Source: Alistipes senegalensis JC50 (GTDB lineage: Bacteria; Bacteroidota; Bacteroidia; Bacteroidales; Rikenellaceae). Taken from it: a stretch of DNA of 64,000 nt. The notes beneath the pieces are model-generated. The model was not told the origin of the DNA, made no database searches, and was given only the letters and a program-made list of their open reading frames with translations. Location: positions 3,906,001 through 3,970,000 of the forward strand of contig NZ_CP102252.1 in the NCBI RefSeq assembly GCF_025145645.1. The letters are read 5' to 3'. This document shows positions 52,980 to 61,805 of the stretch, piece by piece. A program made the translations under genes and the position numbers. Within the stretch, counting starts at the first letter, position 1, and every line of letters begins with the position of its first letter.

Positions 52980-54032
52980 TTATGCGATCGTCACCTCGTC
53001 GTCGAGATAAACGTCCTGAACGGCGTGCAGCAGCGCGATGCCCTCCTTCATCGGACGCTGAAAGGCTTTGCGGCCGCTGATGAGCCCCATGCCGCCGGCG
53101 CGCTTGTTGACGACGGCCGTCGTGACCGCCTCTTTCAGATCGGACTCCCCGTGCGACTCGCCGCCCGAGTTGATAAGCCCCACGCGGCCCATGTAGCCGT
53201 TGGCCACCTGATAACGGCAAAGGTCGATAGGGTGGTCGGAGGTCAGTTCCGTGTAGACCTTGTCGCCGGTCTTGCCGAAGCCGACGGCCCGGAAGCCGCC
53301 GTTGTTCGACGGGAGTTTCTGCTTCACGATGTCGGCCTTGATCGTCACGCCCAGATGGTCGGCCTGCCCAGTGAGGTCGGCCGAGGCATGGTAATCGACG
53401 CCCTCCTTTTTGAATCCCTCGTTGCGCAGGTAACACCACAGGATCGTCGCCATGCCCAGTTCATGCGCCTCGTCGAAGGCGCGGGCGATCTCGACCAGCT
53501 GCCGGCGGCTCTGCTCCGAACCGAAATAGATCGTAGCCCCGACGGCCGCGGCGCCCATGTTCCACGCATCGCGCACCGAGCCGAACAGGACCTGGTCGTA
53601 GGAGTTGGGATAGGAAAGCAGCTCGTTGTGGTTGAGCTTGACGATGAACGGTATCCTGTGCGCATATTTCCGGGCCACGGCCCCGAGCACGCCGAAGGTC
53701 GAAGCCACGGCATTGCAGCCGCCCTCGAGGGCCAGCTTCACGATGTTCTCCGGATCGAAATAGGCGGGATTCGGGGCGAACGAGGCCCCCGCGGAGTGCT
53801 CGATGCCCTGATCCACGGGCAGGATCGAGACATAGCCCGTGCCGCCCAGGCGGCCGTTCGAGAGAATCCACCGGAGGCTGCCCAGCGTGCGGATGTTGCG
53901 GTCGGAATCCGTCCAGATGCGCTCCACGGTGTCGGGTCCCGGCAGGTACAGCGACTTCTTGTCGATCGTGCGGCATACGTGGGAGAGGTAATAACCGGCC
54001 TGCTCCCCGAGAATTTCAACAGTCTTGCTCAT
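52980..54032 (-). CDS. fbaB: Class I fructose-bisphosphate aldolase (FbaB-like)
   Basis: A 350-residue Schiff-base aldolase of the DhnA/FbaB group. Features are LPVDQGIEHSAGASFAPNPAYFDPEN near residue 70, PFIVKLNHNELLSYP near 130, and SGGESHGESDLKEAVTTAV near 290. The active-site lysine cannot be fixed with certainty. It cleaves fructose 1,6-bisphosphate to triose phosphates. It heads a minus-strand group with ldhA (48-base gap) and gpmA, three enzymes of lower glycolysis and fermentation. Confidence 0.93.
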   Translation of the reverse strand: MSKTVEILGEQAGYYLSHVCRTIDKKSLYLPGPDTVERIWTDSDRNIRTLGSLRWILSNGRLGGTGYVSILPVDQGIEHSAGASFAPNPAYFDPENIVKLALEGGCNAVASTFGVLGAVARKYAHRIPFIVKLNHNELLSYPNSYDQVLFGSVRDAWNMGAAAVGATIYFGSEQSRRQLVEIARAFDEAHELGMATILWCYLRNEGFKKEGVDYHASADLTGQADHLGVTIKADIVKQKLPSNNGGFRAVGFGKTGDKVYTELTSDHPIDLCRYQVANGYMGRVGLINSGGESHGESDLKEAVTTAVVNKRAGGMGLISGRKAFQRPMKEGIALLHAVQDVYLDDEVTIA

Positions 54033-54109
54033 ATCATCACTTTTTTAGGATTGATATTTCACTGCAATTCCGATTCCAAAAGCGCAGCACACTCCACCCC
54101 TCCCGGGCG

Positions 54110-54964
54110 TTATTTCCGCATATTCCGGTACTCGGTGGGCGACTCCCCGGTGTGTTTCTTGAAAAAGCGCCCCAGATACGACTGGTCGGGGAACCGAAGC
54201 CGGTAGGCGATCTCCTGCACCGAAAGGTCGGTCGATTGAAGCATCATCTTGATTTCGAGGATCACCGCCCGGTCGATGAACTCCTTGGCCGAACTCCTCG
54301 CCACGCTCCGCACGATGGTCGAGAGGTAACGGGTCGATATGCAGAGTTTGTCGGCATAGAACGCGACCTCGCGTTCCTGCGAGCAGTATTCGTGCACGAG
54401 GGCCACGAAACGCTGGAAAAGATCGGTCTGCCGCGTGGTGACCTCGGGCGTCCGCGGCTGCCGTGCGGCGAAGCGCTGCATCTTGTCGTAACTCTCCAGC
54501 AGCACGTTTTGCAGACGGTTTTTGATGATCGTATTGCGGAACACGTTGTTCCGGTCGCGGTAGGTGTAGGCCGCCATCTGGAACCAGATCGCAGCCCCTT
54601 CGACGACCCGCGCCGGAGGGTAGGAGATCGGCCGCTCGCCCAGGGTACGGAAGAACGAAGGGTCCAGACGGAACGCCGCCTCGGCGAAAAGATCGCGCGA
54701 AAAAGCGCAGAATGTCACCCTGAAATCCTCCGTGCGGTCGGTGAGCAGCAGAATCGAACCGGGCAGCAGCAGCACCATCGTATTGCGCCGCACCTCGCCC
54801 TGATACTGGTTGACGGATGCCTGCGCGCTGCCGCTGCGGCAGAACAGAAACGCCCCGCCTTCGATACGGCATGCGTAGTTGTCGAAGAAGGCGAAATCGG
54901 ACTCTCCGACGACGAACTGCTCTTCCGGGGTGGTAATTATCGGATTCACCTGAGACATAATCAT
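54110..54964 (-). CDS. AraC family transcriptional regulator
   Basis: A 284-residue regulator with an N-terminal sensor region (FLFCRSGSAQASVNQYQGEVRRNTMVLLLPGS) and a C-terminal double helix-turn-helix: VAFYADKLCISTRYLSTIVRSVA and VQEIAYRLRFPDQSYLGRFFKKHTGESPTEY. ATG 54964 fits the promoter element; an ATG at 54958 is close by. It is divergent from the second RND operon, 159 bases away, and is a plausible regulator of it. Effector not known. Confidence 0.87.
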   Translation of the reverse strand: MIMSQVNPIITTPEEQFVVGESDFAFFDNYACRIEGGAFLFCRSGSAQASVNQYQGEVRRNTMVLLLPGSILLLTDRTEDFRVTFCAFSRDLFAEAAFRLDPSFFRTLGERPISYPPARVVEGAAIWFQMAAYTYRDRNNVFRNTIIKNRLQNVLLESYDKMQRFAARQPRTPEVTTRQTDLFQRFVALVHEYCSQEREVAFYADKLCISTRYLSTIVRSVARSSAKEFIDRAVILEIKMMLQSTDLSVQEIAYRLRFPDQSYLGRFFKKHTGESPTEYRNMRK

Positions 54965-54977
54965 TTCTTTTTTCGAA

Positions 54978-54985
54978 CAAAAATA
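54978..54985 (-). promoter_or_regulatory. -7 promoter element of araC (54964)
   Basis: Minus-strand TATTTTTG fits TAnnTTTG, 13 bases before the start. The gap to the RND operon also holds TTATTCG (54991) and TTATTCCG (55013), 22 bases apart, a possible operator. Confidence 0.5.
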
Positions 54986-55072
54986 ATGAATTATTCGATA
55001 AATCCCCCGAATTTATTCCGAAAAGTACCAATTCTGTTCGCAATAAAAGGCATATCGGCACCGTTTTTAGAA

Positions 55073-55080
55073 TACTTTTG
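55073..55080 (+). promoter_or_regulatory. -7 promoter element of second RND operon
   Basis: TACTTTTG fits TAnnTTTG, 43 bases before the adaptor start. Confidence 0.55.
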
Positions 55081-55123
55081 CACCTGAAAAAGTTTTTTAG
55101 TTCAAAAAGTTAAAGGAAAAGTT

Positions 55124-56308
55124 ATGAAGCAAACATTTGTGAAGGCTGCCTTAGCGGCATACTGCATGGCAGCCGTCGCCTGTGGGCAGGCGCCTACGGC
55201 AATGGGTCCCGGCGAATACGCCGTGATGACCGTAGCCACCACCGACCGCGAGATCCAGAGCAACTACTCGGCGAGCATCCGCGGCCGTCAGGACATCGCA
55301 ATCTATCCGCAGGTGGCGGGCACGATCTCGGAACTCTGCGTCACGGAAGGCCAGCAGGTATCGAAAGGCCAGACCCTTTTCATCATCGACCAGGTGCCCT
55401 ACAAAGCCGCCCTGCAAACCGCCGAAGCCAACGTCGCGGCCGCCAAAGCCAGCGTAGCCACGGCTCAGCTCACTTATGACAGCAAGAAAGAACTTTTCGC
55501 CAAGAACGTCGTTTCGCAGTACGACCTGTCAACGGCCAACAACAACCTGCTGACGGCCAAGGCTCAGCTCGCACAGGCCGAGGCACAGCGCGTGAACGCC
55601 GCCAACAACCTCTCCTATACGGTCGTGAAGGCCCCGGCCAACGGCGTGGTCGGCACGCTGCCGTACCGTGTCGGCGCACTGGTGAGCGCTTCGATCCCGC
55701 AGCCGCTGACCACCGTGTCGGACAACTCGGAGATGTACGTTTACTTCTCGATGAACGAAAACCAGCTGCTGAACCTCACGCGCCGCTACGGCTCGGTCGC
55801 CGAAACGCTCAAAAACATGTCGGCCGTGCAGTTGCAGCTCAGCGACGGTTCGATCTATGACCTGCCGGGCCGCGTGGAGTCGATCAGCGGCGTCATCGAC
55901 ACCTCGACGGGCAGCGTGTCGCTGCGCGCGGCGTTCCCCAACCCGAACGGACTGCTGCACAGCGGCGGCGCAGGCAACATCATCCTGCCGAGCATCTACA
56001 AGGATTGCATCGCCGTTCCGCAGGCCGCGACGTTCGAACTGCAAGACAAAGTGTATGTATATAAGGTAGTGGACGGCAAGGCATCCTCGTCGATCATCGA
56101 CGTTGAGAAACTCTCGAACGGCCGCGAGTACATCGTGCGTTCGGGACTCACGCCGGGCGACGTGATCGTAGCCGAAGGCGTCGGCCTGCTGCGCGAAGGC
56201 ACGCCCATCGTACCGAAGGGACAAAGTGGTGCCGTACAGGCTGCTCCGGCCGAGCAGGCTCACGCAACCGAAGCTGCCGAGGAAACTGAAACCGCAAAGG
56301 AGGAATAA
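55124..56308 (+). CDS. RND efflux periplasmic adaptor (MFP) lipoprotein
   Basis: A 394-residue AcrA/MexA-type adaptor with a lipoprotein signal (lipobox AVAC near residue 20), unlike the transmembrane-anchored adaptor of the first pump. Barrel-sandwich halves are IAIYPQVAGTISELCVTEGQQVSKGQ and YTVVKAPANGVVGTLPYRVGALV; between them lies a coiled-coil hairpin (residues about 85-150). The C-terminal tail is rich in Glu and Ala. First gene of a four-gene operon; three bases separate it from the permease. Confidence 0.9.
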   Translation: MKQTFVKAALAAYCMAAVACGQAPTAMGPGEYAVMTVATTDREIQSNYSASIRGRQDIAIYPQVAGTISELCVTEGQQVSKGQTLFIIDQVPYKAALQTAEANVAAAKASVATAQLTYDSKKELFAKNVVSQYDLSTANNNLLTAKAQLAQAEAQRVNAANNLSYTVVKAPANGVVGTLPYRVGALVSASIPQPLTTVSDNSEMYVYFSMNENQLLNLTRRYGSVAETLKNMSAVQLQLSDGSIYDLPGRVESISGVIDTSTGSVSLRAAFPNPNGLLHSGGAGNIILPSIYKDCIAVPQAATFELQDKVYVYKVVDGKASSSIIDVEKLSNGREYIVRSGLTPGDVIVAEGVGLLREGTPIVPKGQSGAVQAAPAEQAHATEAAEETETAKEE

Positions 56309-56311
56309 TCT

Positions 56312-59300
56312 ATGACACTCAAACATTTTATCGAACGACCCGTACTGGCGTCGGTCATATCAATCGTAATCGTAATCGCCGGTATCATCGGCCTTGCGAC
56401 GCTGCCCGTCGAGCAGTATCCGGACATCGCTCCCCCGACGGTCATGGTACGCGCCTCGTATCCGGGCGCCAGCGCCGAAACGATCCAGAAGTCGGTCATC
56501 GTACCGCTCGAACAGGCCATCAACGGCGTGGAGGACATGACCTACATGACTTCGAGCGCAGCCGTCGGCAGCGCTTCCGTAACGGTCTATTTCCGTCAGG
56601 GCATCAACGCCGACATGGCGGCCGTCAACGTACAGAACAAGGTATCGCGCGCCACCGGCCAGCTGCCCTCCGAGGTCACGCAGATCGGTATCATGACCAT
56701 GAAGCGCCAGACCTCCATGGTGAAGATCTTCTCGCTGTACAGCCCCGACGACTCCTACGACGAATTCTTCCTGGCGAACTACTCGAAGATCAACATCGAG
56801 CCGCGTATCCAGCGTATCCACGGCGTCGGCGAGGTATTCACCCTCGGCGCCGACTACTCGATGCGCGTCTGGCTGAAACCCGACATCATGGCCCAGTACA
56901 AGCTCATTCCGTCGGACGTGACGGCCGCGCTTGCCGAGCAGAACATCGAGTCGGCGACCGGTACGCTGGGCGAAAACTCGCAGAACACGTTCCAGTACAC
57001 GATGAAATACCGCGGGCGTCACCAGACGCCCGAAGAGTTCGGTGAGATCGTGATCCTGGCGAAATCCGACGGCACGATCCTGCGCCTGAAAGACATCGCC
57101 GACATCGAGCTGGGCAGCGAATCCTATGCCTACAAAGGCTACACCAACGGCCATCCGGGCGTCAGCACGATGATCTTCCAGACGGCCGGTTCGAACGCCA
57201 CGCAGGTCGTGAACGATGTCAACGCGCTGCTGGACGAAGTGCAGGCCGAACTGCCGAAAGGCGTCGCCATCGCACACCTGCAAAGTGTGAACGACTTCCT
57301 CTACGCCTCGATGAAAGAGGTGGTCAAGACCCTCTTCGAGGCTATTCTCCTCGTGATTCTGGTGGTATACGTCTTCTTGCAGGACATCCGCTCGACGCTC
57401 ATCCCGACCGCCTCGATCCTCGTGTCGCTGATCGGTACGTTCGGCTTCCTCGCATTCGCCGGATTCTCGATCAACCTGCTGACCCTCTTCGCGCTGGTTC
57501 TTGCGATCGGTACGGTCGTCGATGACGCCATTATCGTGGTGGAGGCTGTCCAGGCACGCTTCGACGTGGGATATAAGTCCTCTTTCATGGCCACCGTCGA
57601 TGCCATGTCGGGCATCACGTCGGCCATCGTAACCTCGACGCTGGTCTTCATGGCCGTGTTTATCCCCGTCGCCATGATGGGCGGAACGTCGGGTGTGTTC
57701 TACACGCAGTTCGGTATCACGATGGCCGTGGCCGTAGGTATCTCGGCCATCAACGCACTTACGCTCTCGCCGGCCCTCTGCGCCATGATCCTGAAACCCT
57801 ATCTCGACGAAAACGGCGAGATGCGCGACAACTTCGCGGCACGCTTCCGCAAGGCTTTCAACACGGCGTTCAGCGTACTGATCGGCAAATACAAGCACGG
57901 CGTACTGCTCTTCATCAAGCACAAGTGGCTGATGTGGTCAACGCTCGGCCTGGCTTTCGCGGCGCTGGTGCTGCTGATGAACTCCACCAAGACGGGTCTG
58001 GTTCCCGACGAGGACCAGGGTACGATCATGGTCAACGTCACCACGGCCCCCGGTTCCTCGCTCGCCGAGACCCACAAGGTCATGGAACAGGTTTCGGCAC
58101 GTATCAACGGCATTCCGCAGATCCGCGACTACATGCAGGTGGCCGGTTACGGTATGATCGCCGGACAGGGATCGTCGTACGGTATGGCCATCATCAAGCT
58201 CAAAGACTGGGACGAGCGTCCGAACAAGGAGGACGACGTGAACGCCGTGATCGGTCAGATCTACGGACGCACCGCCGACATCAAGGACGCACAGATCTTC
58301 GCCGTGGCACCGCCGATGATCTCGGGTTACGGTACCTCGACCGGTTTCTCCATGAACCTCCAGGACAAGGCCGGCGGCGAGCTGAGCGACTTCTATAACG
58401 TCTATCTGCAATTCATCGGCGCGCTGAACCAACGTCCGGAGATCGCCCGCGCATACTCGACCTTCAACATCAACTTCCCGCAGTACATGGTGGACATCGA
58501 CGCTGCGAAGGCCAAGCGTGCCGGCATATCGCCGACTTCGATCCTCTCGACGCTGGCAGGCTACTACGGCGGCCAGTACGTTTCGAACATCAACCGCTTC
58601 TCGAAGATGTACTACGTGACGATGCAGGCCGACCCGAAATACCGTCTCGACACCGAGTCGCTGAACAACGTCTTCGTGCGCTCGAACAGCGGCGAGATGG
58701 CTCCCTTGAGCCAGTTCGTAACCCTGAAGCGCGTATATAGCTCCGAAGTGCTGAACCGCTTCAACATGTACAGTTCGATCGCCGTGAACGGTATGGCCGC
58801 CGACGGCTATTCGTCGGGCGACGCCATCAAGGCCATTCAGGAGGTCGCCGCACAGGTTCTGCCCAAGGGTTACGGCTACGAGTTCGACGGCATCACGCGC
58901 GAGGAGGCGCAGACGGGCAGCAACACCGTTATCATCTTCGGTATCTGTATCCTGCTGATCTACCTCATCCTGAGCGCCCTGTACGAGAGCTTCCTCATTC
59001 CGTTCGCCGTCATTCTGTCAGTTCCGTGCGGTCTGATGGGTTCGTTCCTGCTGGCCAAGATGATGGGTCTGGAAAACAACATCTACCTCCAAACGGGTAT
59101 CATCATGCTGATCGGTCTGCTGTCGAAGACGGCCATTCTGATCACCGAGTACGCCGCCGACCGCCGCGCCGCAGGCATGAGCCTCACGCAGGCCGCCGTA
59201 TCGGCCGCCAAGGCCCGTCTGCGTCCTATTCTGATGACCGTCCTCACCTGCGTGTTCGGTATGATCCCGCTGGTACTCTCGCACGGCGTAGGTGCCAACG

Positions 59301-59497
59301 GTAACTCGACCCTCGGTGCGGGAGTCATCGGCGGTATGATCGTCGGAACGTTGGCGCTGCTGTTCATCGTACCGACGCTGTTCATCGTCTTCCAGACGTT
59401 GCAGGAGAAGGTCAAACCCCTGGAATTCGATCCCGATCCCCAGTGGGCCGTACGCGCAGAGCTGGAAGAGTGTAAAAACGAGAAAGAGGAGGAGTAA
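56312..59497 (+). CDS. RND efflux permease (AcrB/HAE1 type)
   Basis: A 1061-residue proton-coupled pump. Start KHFIERPVLASVISIVIVI (TM1); YPGASAETIQKSVIVPLEQAING; the proton-relay pair D404-D405 in GTVVDDAIIVVEAVQ; late QTGIIMLIGLLSKTAILITEYA. It is closer to the MexB/AcrB HAE1 type than the pump at 37842. It is four genes with the adaptor, channel and tetR. Substrates are unknown; likely toxic hydrophobic compounds such as bile salts or drugs by family. Confidence 0.93.
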   Translation: MTLKHFIERPVLASVISIVIVIAGIIGLATLPVEQYPDIAPPTVMVRASYPGASAETIQKSVIVPLEQAINGVEDMTYMTSSAAVGSASVTVYFRQGINADMAAVNVQNKVSRATGQLPSEVTQIGIMTMKRQTSMVKIFSLYSPDDSYDEFFLANYSKINIEPRIQRIHGVGEVFTLGADYSMRVWLKPDIMAQYKLIPSDVTAALAEQNIESATGTLGENSQNTFQYTMKYRGRHQTPEEFGEIVILAKSDGTILRLKDIADIELGSESYAYKGYTNGHPGVSTMIFQTAGSNATQVVNDVNALLDEVQAELPKGVAIAHLQSVNDFLYASMKEVVKTLFEAILLVILVVYVFLQDIRSTLIPTASILVSLIGTFGFLAFAGFSINLLTLFALVLAIGTVVDDAIIVVEAVQARFDVGYKSSFMATVDAMSGITSAIVTSTLVFMAVFIPVAMMGGTSGVFYTQFGITMAVAVGISAINALTLSPALCAMILKPYLDENGEMRDNFAARFRKAFNTAFSVLIGKYKHGVLLFIKHKWLMWSTLGLAFAALVLLMNSTKTGLVPDEDQGTIMVNVTTAPGSSLAETHKVMEQVSARINGIPQIRDYMQVAGYGMIAGQGSSYGMAIIKLKDWDERPNKEDDVNAVIGQIYGRTADIKDAQIFAVAPPMISGYGTSTGFSMNLQDKAGGELSDFYNVYLQFIGALNQRPEIARAYSTFNINFPQYMVDIDAAKAKRAGISPTSILSTLAGYYGGQYVSNINRFSKMYYVTMQADPKYRLDTESLNNVFVRSNSGEMAPLSQFVTLKRVYSSEVLNRFNMYSSIAVNGMAADGYSSGDAIKAIQEVAAQVLPKGYGYEFDGITREEAQTGSNTVIIFGICILLIYLILSALYESFLIPFAVILSVPCGLMGSFLLAKMMGLENNIYLQTGIIMLIGLLSKTAILITEYAADRRAAGMSLTQAAVSAAKARLRPILMTVLTCVFGMIPLVLSHGVGANGNSTLGAGVIGGMIVGTLALLFIVPTLFIVFQTLQEKVKPLEFDPDPQWAVRAELEECKNEKEEE

Positions 59498-59500
59498 CCC

Positions 59501-60871
59501 ATGAAAAAGATCCTGATAATATGCGCTGCGGCGGCGCTGACCGGCTGCGGCATCTATAAACCCTACACCCGCCCCGAGGTGAACACCGCAGGGCTCTACG
59601 GCACGGCGGAGACCGCCGACACGACGACCCTGGGCGACATCCGCTGGCAGGAGATGTTCACCGATCCCCAGTTGCAGGCGCTGATCGCGCTGGCGCTGGA
59701 AAACAACACCGACCTGCAATCGGCAGGCTGGCGCGTGAAGGAGGCCGAAGCGACGCTCAAATCGGCACGCCTGGCTTACCTGCCGTCGTTCAACTTCGCT
59801 CCGCAGGGCAGTCTGAGCAGCTTCGACGGCTCGCCGACGGCGAAAACCTACTCGATTCCCGTGACGGCCAGCTGGCAGATCGACATCTTCAACGGCCTGA
59901 CGAACGCCAAGCGCAAAGCCAAGGCGCTCTATCTCCAAAGCAAGGAGTACGAGCAGGCGGTGAAGACCCAGCTCATTTCGAGCGTGGCGAACCTCTACTA
60001 CACGCTGCTGATGCTCGACAGCCAGTATGCCGTGACGGAGGAGACGGCCGCCAAATGGCGTCAGAGCGTCGAGACGATGCGCGCCATGAAGGATGCCGGC
60101 ATGACCAACGAAGCCGGCGTAGCCCAGTACGAAGGCAACACGCTTTCGATCGAGGCGTCGTTGCACGACATCGCATACCAGCGCACGCAGATCGAGAATT
60201 CGCTCTGCTCGCTGCTGGGCGAGGCCCCGCACACCATCGGCCGCGGCAGTCTCGACAATCAGCAGCTGCCCGATGACCTGACGGTCGGCGTGCCCCTGCA
60301 AATGCTTTCGAACCGCCCCGACATTCGTTCGGCCGAATACTCGCTGATGCAGTCCTACTACGCCACGGCGAGCGCCCGTTCGGCTCTCTATCCGTCGATC
60401 ACGCTGAGCGGCTCGCTGGGCTGGACCAACAGCAGCGGCGCAGGTATCGTCAATCCCGGCAAACTGCTCTGGAGTGCCGCAGGATCGCTCCTGCAACCGA
60501 TCTTCAACGCCAACGCCAACCGCGCCCGTGTGAAGATCGCCAAGGCACAGCAGGAGGAGTCGCTGCTGGCGTTCCAGCAGGCGCTGCTCAACGCCGGCGC
60601 CGAGGTCAACAACGCTCTCGTGCAGAGCCAGTCGGCCCGCGCGAAGACGGACCTCCGGGCCCGCCAGATCGCCGCGATGGAGCGCGCCGTGGAATCGACC
60701 GAACTGCTGATGCAGCACGGTTCGACCACCTACCTCGAAGTGCTGACCGCACAGCAGTCGCTGCTGTCGGCCCGTTTGTCGCAGATTTCCGACCGGTTCG
60801 ACGAGATCCAGGGCATCGTGAACCTTTACCAGGCTCTCGGCGGAGGCCGTGACATCACGGAGGAAAAATAA
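59501..60871 (+). CDS. TolC-type outer membrane efflux lipoprotein
   Basis: A 456-residue outer-membrane channel of the OprM/NodT type with a lipoprotein signal (LTGC near residue 16). Landmarks are GDIRWQEMFTDPQLQALIALALENN, DIFNGLTNAKRKAKAL and VGVPLQMLSNRPDIRSAEYSL, one in each half of the repeat. It completes the second tripartite pump. Three bases follow the permease, and its TAA stop overlaps the tetR start by one base (TAATG). Confidence 0.9.
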   Translation: MKKILIICAAAALTGCGIYKPYTRPEVNTAGLYGTAETADTTTLGDIRWQEMFTDPQLQALIALALENNTDLQSAGWRVKEAEATLKSARLAYLPSFNFAPQGSLSSFDGSPTAKTYSIPVTASWQIDIFNGLTNAKRKAKALYLQSKEYEQAVKTQLISSVANLYYTLLMLDSQYAVTEETAAKWRQSVETMRAMKDAGMTNEAGVAQYEGNTLSIEASLHDIAYQRTQIENSLCSLLGEAPHTIGRGSLDNQQLPDDLTVGVPLQMLSNRPDIRSAEYSLMQSYYATASARSALYPSITLSGSLGWTNSSGAGIVNPGKLLWSAAGSLLQPIFNANANRARVKIAKAQQEESLLAFQQALLNAGAEVNNALVQSQSARAKTDLRARQIAAMERAVESTELLMQHGSTTYLEVLTAQQSLLSARLSQISDRFDEIQGIVNLYQALGGGRDITEEK

Positions 60872-61449
60872 TGAAACGGGGAGCGACCAAAGAGGAGATC
60901 ATCCGCATCACGCGGGAACTCATCGCCCGGAACGGCATCCGTGCCGTCCGGGTCGATGAGATCGCGCAGACGCTGGGTATCTCGAAGCGCACCCTCTACG
61001 AAATGTTCGCCGACAAGAACGATCTGGTAGGCGCCTGTCTCGACTACATGAGCCACCAGCAGCGGGAACGCATCGTCGCTTGCAGCAAACGGCGCGGCGG
61101 CAATTCGCTGCAAAAGGTGCTCAAGCTGGCCAACGAGTATATGGACAACCTGTACACGGTGGACCCTCGTTTCCTGTCGGACATCCGCCACAAGATCATC
61201 TTCGCCGAACATTACGACGAACACCGGGAATTCTGGCACCGGGAGATCACGCGCTGGCTCGAAGCCAGCCGCGACGAAGAGCTGCTGCTTCCGGAGATCG
61301 ACGCTCCGGCATTCGCAGACCGGCTGATGAACACGCTCTACGAACTGCGCCTGACGGGCACGGTCCGGGAGGAGCTCTACCTCTTCTGCCGCACCATTCT
61401 CCGCGGAGCGGCCACCCGGAAAGGCATCGAGCTGATCGACCGCCGGTAA
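60871..61449 (+). CDS. TetR family transcriptional regulator
   Basis: A 192-residue regulator with an N-terminal helix-turn-helix (IRAVRVDEIAQTLGISKRTLYEMFADKNDLV, residues about 21-51) and a helical ligand-binding half ending in a typical TetR fold. Its start overlaps the channel stop, so it is the last gene of the efflux operon rather than divergent from it, which suggests feedback control of its own operon. Ligand unknown. A strong terminator follows. Confidence 0.88.
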   Translation: MKRGATKEEIIRITRELIARNGIRAVRVDEIAQTLGISKRTLYEMFADKNDLVGACLDYMSHQQRERIVACSKRRGGNSLQKVLKLANEYMDNLYTVDPRFLSDIRHKIIFAEHYDEHREFWHREITRWLEASRDEELLLPEIDAPAFADRLMNTLYELRLTGTVREELYLFCRTILRGAATRKGIELIDRR

Positions 61450-61470
61450 AGCCGGACGCCACCGAACGAA

Positions 61471-61505
61471 CGATCCGCAGGTTTTGTCCTGCGGATCGTT
61501 TTTTT
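61471..61505 (+). terminator. Intrinsic terminator of second RND operon
   Basis: CGATCCGCAGG pairs perfectly with CCTGCGGATCG around TTTTGT, followed by seven T. It lies right after tetR. Confidence 0.92.
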
Positions 61506-61612
61506 ATCGCATTATGCAAAGTTTCCGACAGCCCCGTCCGAGGCCGCAAAATCCCGCATTCGTCCGGACGATAAAATTTCCGCCGAAAAATGGCCGTTTC
61601 GAAAATTTTTTA

Positions 61613-61620
61613 TATATTTG
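61613..61620 (+). promoter_or_regulatory. -7 promoter element of methionine operon
   Basis: TATATTTG fits TAnnTTTG and lies 24 bases before the leader-peptide ATG. Confidence 0.6.
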
Positions 61621-61644
61621 CGCCATAAGAGTTATGCAAGCGAA

Positions 61645-61740
61645 ATGAACGCACGGAAAACATACGCATCCCACGACCGCGAAATGCTTCGCGGTATGAT
61701 GATGGACATGATGATGTGCAGCCGTTCTCGCCGGGTGTAG
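61645..61740 (+). CDS. Methionine-rich leader peptide of the metY-metX operon
   Basis: A 31-codon open frame between a promoter and an intrinsic terminator, upstream of methionine biosynthesis genes. Met codons are at 14, 18-20 and 22-24 (MMMDMMMC), eight including the start. A perfect 8-base-pair hairpin with loop ATGC (61676-61695) lies just before the Met triplets and inside the frame, as expected for a pause or 1:2 hairpin. The tag stop is 25 bases before the terminator stem. Scarce charged initiator-independent Met-tRNA should stall a ribosome here. The peptide itself is likely only a sensor. This is an inference from structure. Confidence 0.75.
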   Translation: MNARKTYASHDREMLRGMMMDMMMCSRSRRV

Positions 61741-61764
61741 CTCGATCATGCACTGAACAGATAC

Positions 61765-61794
61765 AATCCGGCTTCTCTGAGGTCGGATTTTTTT
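61765..61794 (+). terminator. Attenuator terminator before metY
   Basis: Bases 61765-61775 pair with 61779-61789 (11 pairs, two G-T), loop TCT, then seven T. It ends 11 bases before the metY start, so read-through must be regulated. GCCGG at 61730 can pair with CCGGC at 61768, a possible antiterminator arm. Confidence 0.85.
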
Positions 61795-61805
61795 ATGAAC
61801 AAATT

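Noticed and set aside
61634..61648. An ATG at 61634 as the leader-peptide start.
   Set aside because: It runs into a TGA after four codons (ATG CAA GCG AAA TGA), so the frame from 61645 is the one with coding length and Met run.
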